This document shows, piece after piece, positions 8,935-20,661 of a stretch of DNA of 64,000 nucleotides. This DNA is from Streptomyces uncialis (GTDB lineage: Bacteria; Actinomycetota; Actinomycetes; Streptomycetales; Streptomycetaceae). Position 1 is the first letter of the stretch. Each line of letters starts with the position of its first letter. A model generated the notes under the pieces. It ran no database searches and had not been told where the DNA came from. It worked only from the letters and a program-made list of their open reading frames with translations. The stretch is taken from NCBI RefSeq assembly GCF_036250755.1, contig NZ_CP109583.1, positions 2,914,001-2,978,000 on the forward strand. Direction: 5' to 3'. The position numbers and the translations under genes were made by a program.

Positions 8935-9446
8935 CGCGCGCCCGGGTCCCCTGTGCTGGACGCGCTTGTCCCTGTGCCGTCGCTCGTGGGGTGCGCAGTT
9001 CCCCGCGGGTCGCCTTCGCTTGCGCTTCCGAGGTCTGTCCGGGTGGACGCACTTGTCCCTGTGCCGTCACTCGTGGGTTTCGCGCAGTTCCCCGCGCCCC
9101 TGGATGCTGCCCCCTTGCGGTCGCTCTTCGGGTGCGGGTCCGCCCTCGTTTTTGCGCAGTTCCCCGCGCCCCTGAAGGGGCACTTCTCTCCTCTCGCAGG
9201 CGCTCGGCTGCGGGAGGGGGTGGGCGGGAATCTCTGCTCGCAGACTCCGATGCTCTTCAGTCGGGTAGGGGGACGTCGTACCGAGCGTGTCGGATCGAGG
9301 ACGGAGAATCCCGACCGGCACCGACCCGAAGAACAAGCAGATGGCGCCCCAAAGGGGCGCGGGGAACTGCGCACCCCACGGGCGACGGCACAGGAACGAA
9401 GTACGCCCAGCCGGACAGACCCCGGGGCGCAAGCGAAGGCGAACCG
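8935..9446. repeat. intergenic repeat array B
   Basis: The space between gatC and the GGDEF-EAL gene carries three plus-oriented hairpin units (near 8990, 9078 and 9153, core GCAGTTCCCCGCG) and one reversed unit (near 9353, GGGGCGCGGGGAACTGCGC). Together they form an inverted arrangement around a conserved core at about 9211-9372. The linker TCGCCTTCGCTTGCGCTTCC appears on the left and its complement on the right. No gene is seen. Confidence 0.85.
9211..9372 (+). repeat. conserved core element of array B (copy 1 of 3)
   Basis: A segment of about 160 bp starting GGGAGGGGGTGGGCGGGAAT and ending in GCGCCCC-AAA-GGGGCGC. It recurs at 23556-23712 in the same orientation and at 57345-57505 in the opposite one. 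The copies at 9.2 and 57.4 kb are almost identical by eye. The element contains the segment CAGACTCCGATGCTCTTCAG in all copies and ends with a perfect hairpin. Confidence 0.8.
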
Positions 9447-11639
9447 TTACTCCTGGTCCTCCGCGGTGGACCGCACCGCGGCCTTCGGCCGCTGCCACCC
9501 GCGGGACCCCCGCGCCAGCAACCACGCCGTCGCCTCGTCGGACGGCATCGCCGCGGCGACGAGCCACCCCTGGACCGCGTCACAGCCGAGATCGCGCAAC
9601 CGCTCCCACGTCTCGTCGTCCTCGACCCCCTCCGCCACGACGAGCAGCCCCAGCGAGTGCGCGAGATCCACCGTGCAGCGCACGATCTCCGCGTCCTCGT
9701 TGTCGAAGGCGAGCCGCGCGACGAACGACCGGTCGATCTTCAGCTCGCTGACCGGCAGCCGCCGCAGATGGACGAGGGACGAGTACCCCGTCCCGAAGTC
9801 GTCCAGGGACATCTTCACCCCGTGCCCGGTCAGCCCGGCCAGCGTGTCCGCGGCCCGCTGCGGGTCCTCCAGCAGCACATGCTCGGTGATCTCCAGTTGC
9901 AGGGCGGACGGCGGCACCCCGTGGCGCGCGAGCCGCGCGGCGACCGATCCGGCGAAGCCGGGGGTGTGGACGTCACGGGGCGACACATTCACCGCGACGG
10001 GCACCCGCAGCCCCTGCGCACGCCAGCGGGCGACCTGCCCGAGCGCGATCTCCAGCACGTACTCCGTGAGGTGCGGCATCAGCCCGGACGACTCGGCGAT
10101 GGCGATGAACTCGTCCGGGGGGACCCGCCCGCGTTCCGGGTGCACCCAGCGCACCAGGGCCTCCAGTCCGGCGACCTGTCCGTCGAACCGCACCTTGGGC
10201 TGATAGTGCAGTTGGACGTCCCCCGCGTCCAGCGCGCGCCGCAGGTCCCCGAGGAGGCCGAGCCGGTCGGGGGTGTTGGAGTCGCGCTTCGACTCGTACA
10301 CCTCCACCCCAGTGCGGTCGCGCTTGGCCTGGTACATGGCGACGTCGGCCCGCCGCAGCAGCCCCTCCGCGTCGAGGGCGTGGTCGGGGAAGACGGCGAG
10401 TCCGGCGCTGGCCTCCAGGACGAGGGTGAGTCCGTCGAGGTCGAGCGGCGAACCGAGGGCGGTGACGACCGAGCGGGCGACCCGGGTCGCGGAGGTCGTG
10501 GAGTCCGCGATGGGCAGCAGTACGGCGAACTCGTCGCCGCCGAGCCGCGCGGCCTCCGCGCCGCGGGGCAGCGCGAGCCGGAGCCGGTCGGCGATCTGGA
10601 GCAGCAGCCGGTCACCGGCGAGATGGCCGAGGGTGTCGTTGACGGAACGGAAGCGGTCGAGGTCGATGAGCATGAGCGCGGAGCGCGCCCCGATGCGTTC
10701 GGCGTCGTCGAGCGCGGCCCAGGTGCGTTCGAGCAGCCACTGGCGGTTGGGCAGTTTGGTCAGCGGGTCGCGGAGCTGTTCCTCGGCGCGGGCGCGGGCG
10801 ATCCACAGGGTGGAGTCGAGCGCTATCAGCGGGACGACGAACAGGGGCAGCAGGATCGGCATGGCGATGGCCACGACACAGATGAGCGGTGCGATGCCGA
10901 GCAGCGCCGCCCCCACGAGGGCCTGCCTCATCAGGGCGGTACGGGCGACCGTCGGCAGTCCGGACGCCTGCGGGGCGTGGACGTACCAGAGCAGCAGCCG
11001 GGTGACCGCCAGATAGGTCGCGGCGGCGAGGACGACCTCCAGCGCGGCGTAGAGGTCCCAGGTCTCGGGCAGCCATGGCTCCTCGACGGTGGGCACCAGA
11101 CCGCACGCGCCGAGCGCGAGCGCGCCCGCGCCTATGCCGAGGATGTCGACGGCACCATGCAGTAATCCCTGCCGCCAGCGGTTGCGGCGGGCCACCCCGA
11201 CGAGGACGACGACGGTGAGACTGACCATCCCGGCGGGAATCCAGCCGTAGAGCAGCAGCACCGCGAGGGTCAGGGCGGAGCCGGAGCCCGTGCCGCCCCA
11301 CCAGCGGCCCCGGCCGAGTGCGACGAGGTGGCCGACGATGAGTCCGGTGAGGACGGCGAGGGACCAGCCGGCCTTGCCGGTGGGGAACAGCGCCCGGTTG
11401 CCGCTGATCGCGCTGTAGGCCCCGGCGCCGAGGACGAGCGCGGCGAGGGGGACGACCGCGACGGCGAGGAACGGCCAGGACCCGTGGTGCGGTCCCGGTT
11501 CGGTGTCGGGGTAGGTACGGGTGGCCTGGGTGACAGGCATGTCGGGGTGAGTGGGCGGCCTGCGGCCGATGAGCCAGGCACCGGGCGTCCGGCGGGCGCG
11601 CACGCGTCCGTCCGGGGCGGCTCTCTCGCTCGATTCCAT
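9447..11639 (-). CDS. rmdB: membrane GGDEF-EAL c-di-GMP protein, RmdB-like
   Basis: A predicted c-di-GMP-metabolising membrane protein of 730 aa. Residues 55-275 contain about seven to eight hydrophobic spans. A GGDEF domain follows, with RDPLTKLPNR (290-299) and an intact GGDEF motif (367-371). Next is an EAL domain: EAL (493-495), NVSPRD, EITEHVLLED, DDFGTGYSSL (613-622) and AEGVE. Catalytic residues of both halves appear present, so synthesis and hydrolysis are both possible. S. coelicolor RmdB (SCO5495, as I recall), which lies next to ligA just as here, was reported to act as a phosphodiesterase affecting development. The start at 11639 has AGAGGG upstream; an internal ATG at 11540 lacks one. 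The gene lies upstream of the repeat array and is not coupled to ligA (275-bp gap). Confidence 0.93.
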   Translation of the reverse strand: MESSERAAPDGRVRARRTPGAWLIGRRPPTHPDMPVTQATRTYPDTEPGPHHGSWPFLAVAVVPLAALVLGAGAYSAISGNRALFPTGKAGWSLAVLTGLIVGHLVALGRGRWWGGTGSGSALTLAVLLLYGWIPAGMVSLTVVVLVGVARRNRWRQGLLHGAVDILGIGAGALALGACGLVPTVEEPWLPETWDLYAALEVVLAAATYLAVTRLLLWYVHAPQASGLPTVARTALMRQALVGAALLGIAPLICVVAIAMPILLPLFVVPLIALDSTLWIARARAEEQLRDPLTKLPNRQWLLERTWAALDDAERIGARSALMLIDLDRFRSVNDTLGHLAGDRLLLQIADRLRLALPRGAEAARLGGDEFAVLLPIADSTTSATRVARSVVTALGSPLDLDGLTLVLEASAGLAVFPDHALDAEGLLRRADVAMYQAKRDRTGVEVYESKRDSNTPDRLGLLGDLRRALDAGDVQLHYQPKVRFDGQVAGLEALVRWVHPERGRVPPDEFIAIAESSGLMPHLTEYVLEIALGQVARWRAQGLRVPVAVNVSPRDVHTPGFAGSVAARLARHGVPPSALQLEITEHVLLEDPQRAADTLAGLTGHGVKMSLDDFGTGYSSLVHLRRLPVSELKIDRSFVARLAFDNEDAEIVRCTVDLAHSLGLLVVAEGVEDDETWERLRDLGCDAVQGWLVAAAMPSDEATAWLLARGSRGWQRPKAAVRSTAEDQE

Positions 11640-11914
11640 TACCGTCCCTCTCACCGCCGGCGGTGGCCGCGCCACGCGTCGCCCCGCCGTTCACCGCCAT
11701 CGAACCCGCGTCTGATGACCCACCACGCAGCGGGGCGCGGCAGGCGCATAACTCAACAGTAGGCCGCGGAGGGCCCCCAAGGGCAGCGGTCGGCCACGGT
11801 TGCCCGAATGCGACCGGGGCACCCCTAAGCATCTGATATGCGCCGAACGGGTGTTCTTGCGGGGCGCGCACCGGAGCTGAGGTGCCCTCAGGAGGCGTCG
11901 GCGGGTCGGCGGGG

Positions 11915-15261
<3,347 letters not shown>

Positions 15262-15289
15262 CCGGCGAAGCGTACGGGGTGGGTTCGGC

Positions 15290-15765
15290 CCGACGTGGTG
15301 GTGGTTGCTGCACGTTCCCGGCGTCCCGGCTTTCGCCGTGCCCCGGTGCGTGCCTGGGCCACGTGCGCGGTTCCTGGCGGCCCTGGGGTTCCACCTGTGG
15401 CCGTACTTCGTGCCCGTGCCGGTTCCACGGGGGTGCGCAGTTCCCCGCGCCCCTGGCGGGGCGGTTCTGACCGTCGCTGTTCCCGTGCTCGTCGCTCGTG
15501 GGGCGCAGTTCCCCGCGCCCCCAGGGTTCCACCCGTCGCCGCACTTCGTACCTGTGCCGGTTCCACGGGGGTGCGCAGTTCCCCGCGCCCCTGGCGGGGC
15601 GCGTCTGACCGTCGCTGTTCCCGTGCTCGTCGACCGTGGGGCGCAGTTCCCCGCGCCCCCAGGGTTCCACCCGTGGCCGTACTTCGTGCCCGTGCCGGTT
15701 CCACGGGGGTGCGCGGTTCCTCGCGCCCCTGGCGGGGCGCGTCTGATCGTCGCTGTTCCTGTGCG
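15290..15765. repeat. intergenic repeat array C (single orientation)
   Basis: Five hairpin units all point the same way on the plus strand (near 15433, 15498, 15570, 15639 and 15710), spaced about 65-72 bp. Each unit has the core GCAGTTCCCCGCGCCCC or a close variant (GCGGTTCCTCGCGCCCC in the last). Spacers alternate between two related types, one containing CGTACTTCGTGCCCGTGCCG and one CTGACCGTCGCTGTTCCCG. Unlike the other arrays there is no reversed arm and no core element. No gene is seen in 15262-15770. Confidence 0.85.
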
Positions 15766-15770
15766 GGGGG

Positions 15771-16463
15771 TCAGTGGGGGGTGGGGCGGACGGAGAGGTC
15801 GTTGATCTCTGCGTCGCGGGGGAGGTCCAGGGCGGTCAGGACCGTGGTGGCGACCGTGTCCGGGGACATCCAGCGGGCCGCGTCGTAGTCCTTGCCCTCC
15901 TGCTGCTGGACCTTGGCCTGCATGGCGCTCGCGGTGCGGCCCGGGTAGACGGAGGTGACCCGTACGCCGTGCTGCTGCTCCTCCTCGCGGAGGGCGTCGG
16001 CCAGCGCGCGCAGGCCGTGCTTGGAGGCGGCGTACGCGGACCAGTCGGCCCGTGCGCGCAGCCCCGAGCCGGAGTTGACGAAGATCACCTGCCCGGAGGT
16101 GACCCGGAGCTGGGGCAGGAAGTGGCGGGTGAGTTCGGCGGGTGCGACGAGGTTGACGTTCAGGTGGTGGCGCCAGGCCTTGGGGGTCAGCTCGCCGACG
16201 GGGCCGAGCTCGATGACACCCGCGATGTGCATCAGGGAGTCGATCCGGTCGGGGAGCGTCTGGTGGGAGAAGGCCCAGGAGAGCTTGTCGGGGTCGGCGA
16301 GGTCGCCCACGAGGGTGCGGGCGCCCGGGAAGCGGGCGGCCAGTTCCTTCGCGCGGCCCGCGTTCCGCGCGAGGAGGACGAGCTCGTCCCCGCGCGCGTG
16401 CAGCCTGCGCGCGACGGCCTCGCCGATGCCCGACCCCGCCCCGGTGATCACATGTGTCGCCAT
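15771..16463 (-). CDS. short-chain dehydrogenase/reductase (SDR)
   Basis: A 230-aa classical SDR, an NAD(P)-dependent oxidoreductase of unknown substrate. The cofactor loop is TGAGSGIGEA (TGxxxGIG) near residues 7-16, followed by DLADPDKL for the adenine ring. The usual NNAG is replaced by MHIAGVI. Catalytic Ser lies in NSGSGLRA and Tyr-x3-Lys in YAASK. The start at 16463 is the only Met before the nucleotide-binding motif. The LOG-like gene lies 34 bp upstream in the same direction, so the two may be cotranscribed. Confidence 0.92.
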   Translation of the reverse strand: MATHVITGAGSGIGEAVARRLHARGDELVLLARNAGRAKELAARFPGARTLVGDLADPDKLSWAFSHQTLPDRIDSLMHIAGVIELGPVGELTPKAWRHHLNVNLVAPAELTRHFLPQLRVTSGQVIFVNSGSGLRARADWSAYAASKHGLRALADALREEEQQHGVRVTSVYPGRTASAMQAKVQQQEGKDYDAARWMSPDTVATTVLTALDLPRDAEINDLSVRPTPH

Positions 16464-16497
16464 GGGCCCATCGTCGCATCCGTCACCGGCAGCGGGC

Positions 16498-17037
16498 TCA
16501 GCGTGTGCCGAAGGACTCCTCCAGGTACGCGAGGGCGCCCACGGGTTCCTCCGCGAAGAAGACCAGCTCGGTGAGCGGGAGCGGCAGGAAGCCCTCGTCG
16601 TCCATGCGGCGGAACTGCTCCTTGAGCCCGTCGTAGAAACCGGCCGTGTTGAGCACGACGACGGGCTTCGTGTGGTGACCGTGCTTGCGCAGTTCGAGGA
16701 TGTCGGTGGCCTCGTCGAGGGTGCCCATACCGCCGACCATGACGACGATCCCGTCGGCCTGCTCCAACATCCGGGCCTTGCGTTCGGCGAGGTCGCGGGC
16801 GACGACCATCTCGTCGGTGTCGGTGCGCGCGAACTGCGCCAGGAACTCCACGGACACCCCGAGCAGCCGCCCTCCGGCCTCACGCACACCGTCCGCGACG
16901 ACCTTCATCAGGCCGGCGTCCGAACCGCCCCACACCAGGGTGTGGCCGCCCTTGCCGAGGAGTTCCGCGAACTGCCGGGCGGGCCCGGTGTAGCGCTCGT
17001 CGAGGTCCGCGGCGGAGAGGAAGACACAGATGTTCAT
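16498..17037 (-). CDS. LOG-family (TIGR00730-type) Rossmann protein, probable nucleotide phosphoribohydrolase
   Basis: A 179-aa protein of the LOG/lysine-decarboxylase-like family, members of which cleave the riboside 5'-monophosphate of cytokinins or AMP-like nucleotides. It starts MNICVFLSAADLDERY at 17037; the frame extends 17 codons further, but family members begin at this motif. The conserved PGGxGTxxE loop reads MVGGMGTLDEATDI here. It keeps GGxGT and Glu but has Val for the usual Pro. The first substrate loop is WGGSDAGLMKVVADG instead of the common GGARVGLMGAVAD. Activity is likely but not assured. It is divergent from the DUF427 gene, with a 15-bp inverted repeat between them. Confidence 0.88.
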   Translation of the reverse strand: MNICVFLSAADLDERYTGPARQFAELLGKGGHTLVWGGSDAGLMKVVADGVREAGGRLLGVSVEFLAQFARTDTDEMVVARDLAERKARMLEQADGIVVMVGGMGTLDEATDILELRKHGHHTKPVVVLNTAGFYDGLKEQFRRMDDEGFLPLPLTELVFFAEEPVGALAYLEESFGTR

Positions 17038-17076
17038 GCCGCGACACGGTAGTACGCGGGAAGAAGCCGCCGCCGC

Positions 17077-17091
17077 GAGGTGCTGCACCTC
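17077..17091. promoter_or_regulatory. perfect inverted repeat over the DUF427 ribosome-binding site
   Basis: GAGGTGC-T-GCACCTC, a 7-bp perfect dyad ending 2 nt before the ATG at 17094. Its left arm holds the only GAGG-type Shine-Dalgarno of the DUF427 gene, so as RNA it would hide that site. As DNA it could be an operator between two divergent genes. A 1-nt loop is too tight, so the real hairpin would be shorter. Confidence 0.5.
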
Positions 17092-17093
17092 AC

Positions 17094-17420
17094 ATGACCC
17101 GAGGACACACGATCACGATCGAACAGGGCTCCGCACTGGTGCGCGTCGTCAAGGACGGCCGGCTCCTGGCGGAGAGCCGCCGACCTCTGCTGCTGCGCGA
17201 GACGGGCTGTCCGGTGCGGTACTACCTGCCGCCGGAGGACGTCCGTACGGAGTTGCTGACCCCGTCGGACACGCACACGTACTGCCCGTTCAAGGGCACC
17301 GCGTCGTACTGGTCCCTGCCGGACGCCCCGGACCTGGTGTGGGCGTACCCGGAGCCGAAGGAGGCCGTGGCGGCCGTCAAGGACCATCTGTGCTTCTACG
17401 AGCCGGAGGTGACCGGCTAG
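17094..17420 (+). CDS. DUF427 domain protein, 108 aa
   Basis: A small single-domain protein of the DUF427 family, recognised from RYYLPPEDVRTELLTPSDTHTYCPFKGTASYW followed by WAYPEPKEAVAAVKDHLCFYEP. This matches the family's standard length and its conserved Pro-x-Asp, Cys-Pro-x-Lys-Gly and Tyr-Pro-x-Pro positions. The structure of the family is a beta-rich barrel; no enzymatic role is established. It is divergent from the LOG-like gene and convergent with mnmA, 27 bp apart. Translation may be controlled by the inverted repeat covering its Shine-Dalgarno. Confidence 0.9.
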   Translation: MTRGHTITIEQGSALVRVVKDGRLLAESRRPLLLRETGCPVRYYLPPEDVRTELLTPSDTHTYCPFKGTASYWSLPDAPDLVWAYPEPKEAVAAVKDHLCFYEPEVTG

Positions 17421-17447
17421 CGGCCTTCCCAGGGCCCCGGCGGGCGG

Positions 17448-18572
17448 TCAGGAGACGGGGGCGCCCGCCCGGTCCGTCGACGCGATGGTGGCGGAGCCGA
17501 CGACGCGGCTGCCGTCGTACAGGACGATCGCCTGGCCGGGGGCCACCCCGCGCACCGGCTCGGTGAAGGTGACGTGCAGGGTGCCGTCGAGGAGTTCTGC
17601 GGTGACCTCGGTCTCGCCGCCGTGGGCGCGCAGCTGGGCGGTGTACGTGGCGCTGCCGGTGGGCGCCGTGCCGCACCAGCGGGGGCGGATCGCCGTGAGC
17701 GACGCGACGTCGAGGGAGGCCGCCGGGCCGACCGTGACGGTGTTGTCCACCGGGGAGATGTCCAGCACGTAGCGGGGCTTGCCGTCGGCGGCGGGGTGGC
17801 CGATGCGCAGGCCCTTGCGCTGGCCGATGGTGTAGCCGTAGGCGCCCTCGTGGGTGCCGACCTTGGTGCCGGACTCGTCGAGGATGTCGCCCTCGGCCTT
17901 GCCGAGGCGGGAGGCCAGGAAGCCCTGGGTGTCCCCGTCGGCGATGAAGCAGATGTCGTGGCTGTCGGGCTTCTTGGCGACCGCCAGGTCCCGCCGCTCG
18001 GCCTCCGCGCGGATCTCGTCCTTCGTGGTGAGCGTGTCACCGAGGGGGAACAGCGCGTGCGCGAGCTGGCGCTCGTCCAGCACCCCGAGGACGTACGACT
18101 GGTCCTTCGCCATGTCCGAGGCCCGGTGCAGTTCCCGGGTACCGTCGGGGTGGGTCACCACGCGCGCGTAGTGGCCCGTGCACACCGCGTCGAAGCCGAG
18201 GGCGAGGGCCTTGTCCAGGAGCGCGGCGAACTTGATCTTCTCGTTGCAGCGCAGGCACGGGTTGGGGGTGCGGCCCGCCTCGTACTCCGCGACGAAGTCC
18301 TCGACGACGTCCTCGCGGAAGCGGTCCGCGAGGTCCCACACATAGAACGGGATGCCGATGACGTCGGCCGCGCGGCGCGCGTCACGGGAGTCCTCGATGG
18401 TGCAGCAGCCACGCGCGCCCGTGCGGAACGATTGCGGGTTCGCGGAGAGCGCGAGATGCACTCCGGTCACGTCGTGCCCGGCCTCGACGGCGCGGGCTGC
18501 GGCTACGGCGGAGTCCACACCGCCGGACATGGCGGCGAGGACACGGAGGGGACGCTGCGGGGTCTCAGTCAT
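17448..18572 (-). CDS. mnmA: tRNA-specific 2-thiouridylase MnmA
   Basis: Thiolates U34 of the wobble position in tRNA for Lys, Glu and Gln, using sulfur relayed from a cysteine desulfurase. From the ATG at 18572 (GGAAGGG upstream) the protein is 374 aa. It has the PP-loop ATP site [13 protein letters not shown] (residues 13-25), the first catalytic Cys in [12 protein letters not shown] (Cys106) and the second in [14 protein letters not shown] (Cys208). The tRNA-binding segment VCTGHYARV and the C-terminal beta-barrel ([11 protein letters not shown] to the end) follow. The extended frame to 18821 is spurious. The cysteine desulfurase is 0.8 kb away in the same direction, separated by an amidase gene on the other strand. 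Confidence 0.97.
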   Translation of the reverse strand: MTETPQRPLRVLAAMSGGVDSAVAAARAVEAGHDVTGVHLALSANPQSFRTGARGCCTIEDSRDARRAADVIGIPFYVWDLADRFREDVVEDFVAEYEAGRTPNPCLRCNEKIKFAALLDKALALGFDAVCTGHYARVVTHPDGTRELHRASDMAKDQSYVLGVLDERQLAHALFPLGDTLTTKDEIRAEAERRDLAVAKKPDSHDICFIADGDTQGFLASRLGKAEGDILDESGTKVGTHEGAYGYTIGQRKGLRIGHPAADGKPRYVLDISPVDNTVTVGPAASLDVASLTAIRPRWCGTAPTGSATYTAQLRAHGGETEVTAELLDGTLHVTFTEPVRGVAPGQAIVLYDGSRVVGSATIASTDRAGAPVS

Positions 18573-18633
18573 AACCCTTCCAGAGTACGGGGCGCCGGGG
18601 AACCGCAGGCCGCGAGTACGCGTTGTGCTTCGC

Positions 18634-19353
18634 ATGGGGGTTCGTAAGAAGGCACAGGGGACCGAGGGCCAGGGTCCGCACATCGGTCGGCGCGGCCTGC
18701 TGATCGGCGGCGCCGCGGCGGTCGTCGGCACGGGCGTGGTCATGCGCGAGGAGCTGTCGGAGCTGTGGTGGCGGGCGCCGGGCGTCACGAAACCACGGGT
18801 GGACGGCGCCGTCGACTTCACGGGAGCGCGCTGGGTGGCGGCGTCCTCGGGGAATCTGCGGCGGGCGGACCGCCCCGACGACTACCGGGTCGACCGGGTG
18901 ATCATCCATGTCACGCAGGGCAGCTTCGACAGCGCGGTGAGGGTCTTCCAGAACCCTTCGCACGGCGCGGCCACGCACTACATCGTCCGCAAGGACGGGC
19001 ACATCACCCAGATGATCCGGGAGCTGGACGTCGCGTACCACGCGGGCAACCGCGACTTCAATCAGCGCAGCGTCGGTATCGAGCACGAGGGGTGGGTCGA
19101 CAAGCCGTCGTCCTTCACCGCCAGGATGTACCGGGCGTCGGCGCGGCTCACCGCGGGGATCTGCGCGCGGTACGACATACCGGTGGACCGGGAGCACATC
19201 ATCGGGCATGTGGAGGTCCCGGAGGCCACCCACACCGATCCCGGGCCGCACTGGGACTGGGACCGGTACATGCCGCTGGTGCGCGCCGAGCGCAAGCGGC
19301 TGGCGAGCGCCGTCAGGACACCCGACCCGGGCGCCACCCGGGCGGCCGAGTAG
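18634..19353 (+). CDS. Tat-type secreted N-acetylmuramoyl-L-alanine amidase (amidase_2)
   Basis: A 239-aa exported peptidoglycan amidase. The N-terminus has twin arginines and a hydrophobic segment ([19 protein letters not shown]), so Tat export is likely. The amidase_2 zinc fold is visible from [13 protein letters not shown] (first zinc His), through [14 protein letters not shown] and [20 protein letters not shown], to [21 protein letters not shown], which supplies the second His and the catalytic acid region. This enzyme class cleaves the bond between N-acetylmuramic acid and L-alanine. The ATG at 18634 gives a normal signal sequence; the longer frame back to 18352 lies inside mnmA on the other strand. 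It ends 19 bp from the convergent cysteine desulfurase. Confidence 0.92.
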   Translation: MGVRKKAQGTEGQGPHIGRRGLLIGGAAAVVGTGVVMREELSELWWRAPGVTKPRVDGAVDFTGARWVAASSGNLRRADRPDDYRVDRVIIHVTQGSFDSAVRVFQNPSHGAATHYIVRKDGHITQMIRELDVAYHAGNRDFNQRSVGIEHEGWVDKPSSFTARMYRASARLTAGICARYDIPVDREHIIGHVEVPEATHTDPGPHWDWDRYMPLVRAERKRLASAVRTPDPGATRAAE

Positions 19354-19372
19354 CGCGCCCGGGACCGCCGGG

Positions 19373-20536
19373 TCAGGTCAGTCCGGCCGACCTGGCGCGT
19401 TCCACGGCGGGGCCGATCGCCTTGGTGACGGCTTCCACGTCCGCCTGGGTGCTGGTGTGGCCCAGCGAGAAGCGCAGGGTGCCCCGGGCGAGGTCCGGGT
19501 CGGTGCCGGTGGCGAGGAGGACATGGCTGGGCTGGGCGATGCCCGCGGTGCAGGCGGAGCCGGTGGAGCACTCGATGCCCTGGGCGTCGAGCAGCAGCAG
19601 CAGGGAGTCGCCCTCGCAGCCGGGGAAGGCGAAGTGCGCGTTGGCGGGGAGCCGGTCCACCGGGTCGCCGCCGAGGACCGCGTCGGGCACGGCCCGGCGC
19701 ACCCCGTCGATCAGGTCGTCGCGCAGCGCGCCGATCTCCGTCGCGAACCATTCCTGGCGTGCGGTCGCGATCCGCGCGGCGACGGCGAAGGCCACCACCG
19801 CGGGCGCGTCCAGCGTCCCGGAGCGTACGTGGCGTTCCTGGCCGCCGCCGTGGAGCACCGGGACGGGCGTCCACTCGCGGCCCAGGAGCAGCGCGCCGAT
19901 CCCGTAGGGGCCGCCGATCTTGTGGCCGGAGACGGTCATCGCGGCGAGCCCGGAGTCCGCGAAGCCGACGGGCAGCTGGCCGACGGCCTGGACGGCGTCC
20001 GCGTGCAGCGGAATCCCGTACTCGGCGGCGACGGCGGCGAGTTCGCGTACGGGCATGACCGTACCGATCTCGTTGTTGGCCCACATCACCGTCGCGAGCG
20101 CCACGTCCGCCGGGTTGCGGGCGATGGCCTCGCGCAGCGCTTCGGGGTGGACCCGCCCGTACCGGTCGACGGGCAGGTATTCGACGGTGGCGCCCTCGTG
20201 CTCGCCGAGCCAGTGCACGGCGTCGAGCACGGCGTGGTGCTCGACGGGTCCGGCGAGGACGCGGACGCGGGCGGGGTCGGCGTCCCTGCGGGCCCAGTAC
20301 AGGCCCTTGACGGCGAGGTTGTCGGCCTCGGTGCCGCCGGAGGTGAGGACGATCTCGCTGGGGCGGGCGCCGAGGGAGTCGGCGAGGGTCTCGCGGGCTT
20401 CCTCGACGGCGCGGCGGGCGCGGCGTCCGGCGGCGTGCAGCGAGGAGGCGTTGCCGGTGACGGTCAGCTGGGCTGTCATCGCCTCGATCGCCTCCGGGAG
20501 CATCGGAGTGGTCGCGGCGTGGTCGAGGTAAGCCAT
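19373..20536 (-). CDS. cysteine desulfurase (IscS/NifS class V aminotransferase)
   Basis: A PLP enzyme that removes sulfur from cysteine as a persulfide and feeds tRNA thiolation and Fe-S assembly. The 387-aa protein opens [14 protein letters not shown] and has the PLP Lys in [12 protein letters not shown] (Lys206). The mobile active-site Cys is in STGSACTAG (Cys329), and the PLP-ring contacts [10 protein letters not shown] and HADAVQAVG are in place. The length and [11 protein letters not shown] loop match the group I (IscS-like) family. No Fe-S scaffold gene adjoins it. The nearby mnmA suggests a role as its sulfur donor, an inference from position. Confidence 0.95.
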   Translation of the reverse strand: MAYLDHAATTPMLPEAIEAMTAQLTVTGNASSLHAAGRRARRAVEEARETLADSLGARPSEIVLTSGGTEADNLAVKGLYWARRDADPARVRVLAGPVEHHAVLDAVHWLGEHEGATVEYLPVDRYGRVHPEALREAIARNPADVALATVMWANNEIGTVMPVRELAAVAAEYGIPLHADAVQAVGQLPVGFADSGLAAMTVSGHKIGGPYGIGALLLGREWTPVPVLHGGGQERHVRSGTLDAPAVVAFAVAARIATARQEWFATEIGALRDDLIDGVRRAVPDAVLGGDPVDRLPANAHFAFPGCEGDSLLLLLDAQGIECSTGSACTAGIAQPSHVLLATGTDPDLARGTLRFSLGHTSTQADVEAVTKAIGPAVERARSAGLT

Positions 20537-20661
20537 GGTGGACCGATTCTACGAGCCGGGGCCGGGGGGATGTCGGCGGGCCGCCCCTGGTCCGCTTCGC
20601 GGTGCTTCGAGCGGTGTTCCCGGTGGCGGCGCGGGGCGGCGTCCCAGGGCGCGGGCCGGGG

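Noticed and set aside
20537..20661. Terminator or regulator between cysteine desulfurase and WYL gene
   Set aside because: The segment is GC-rich but I could not draw a stable perfect hairpin or a convincing operator there.
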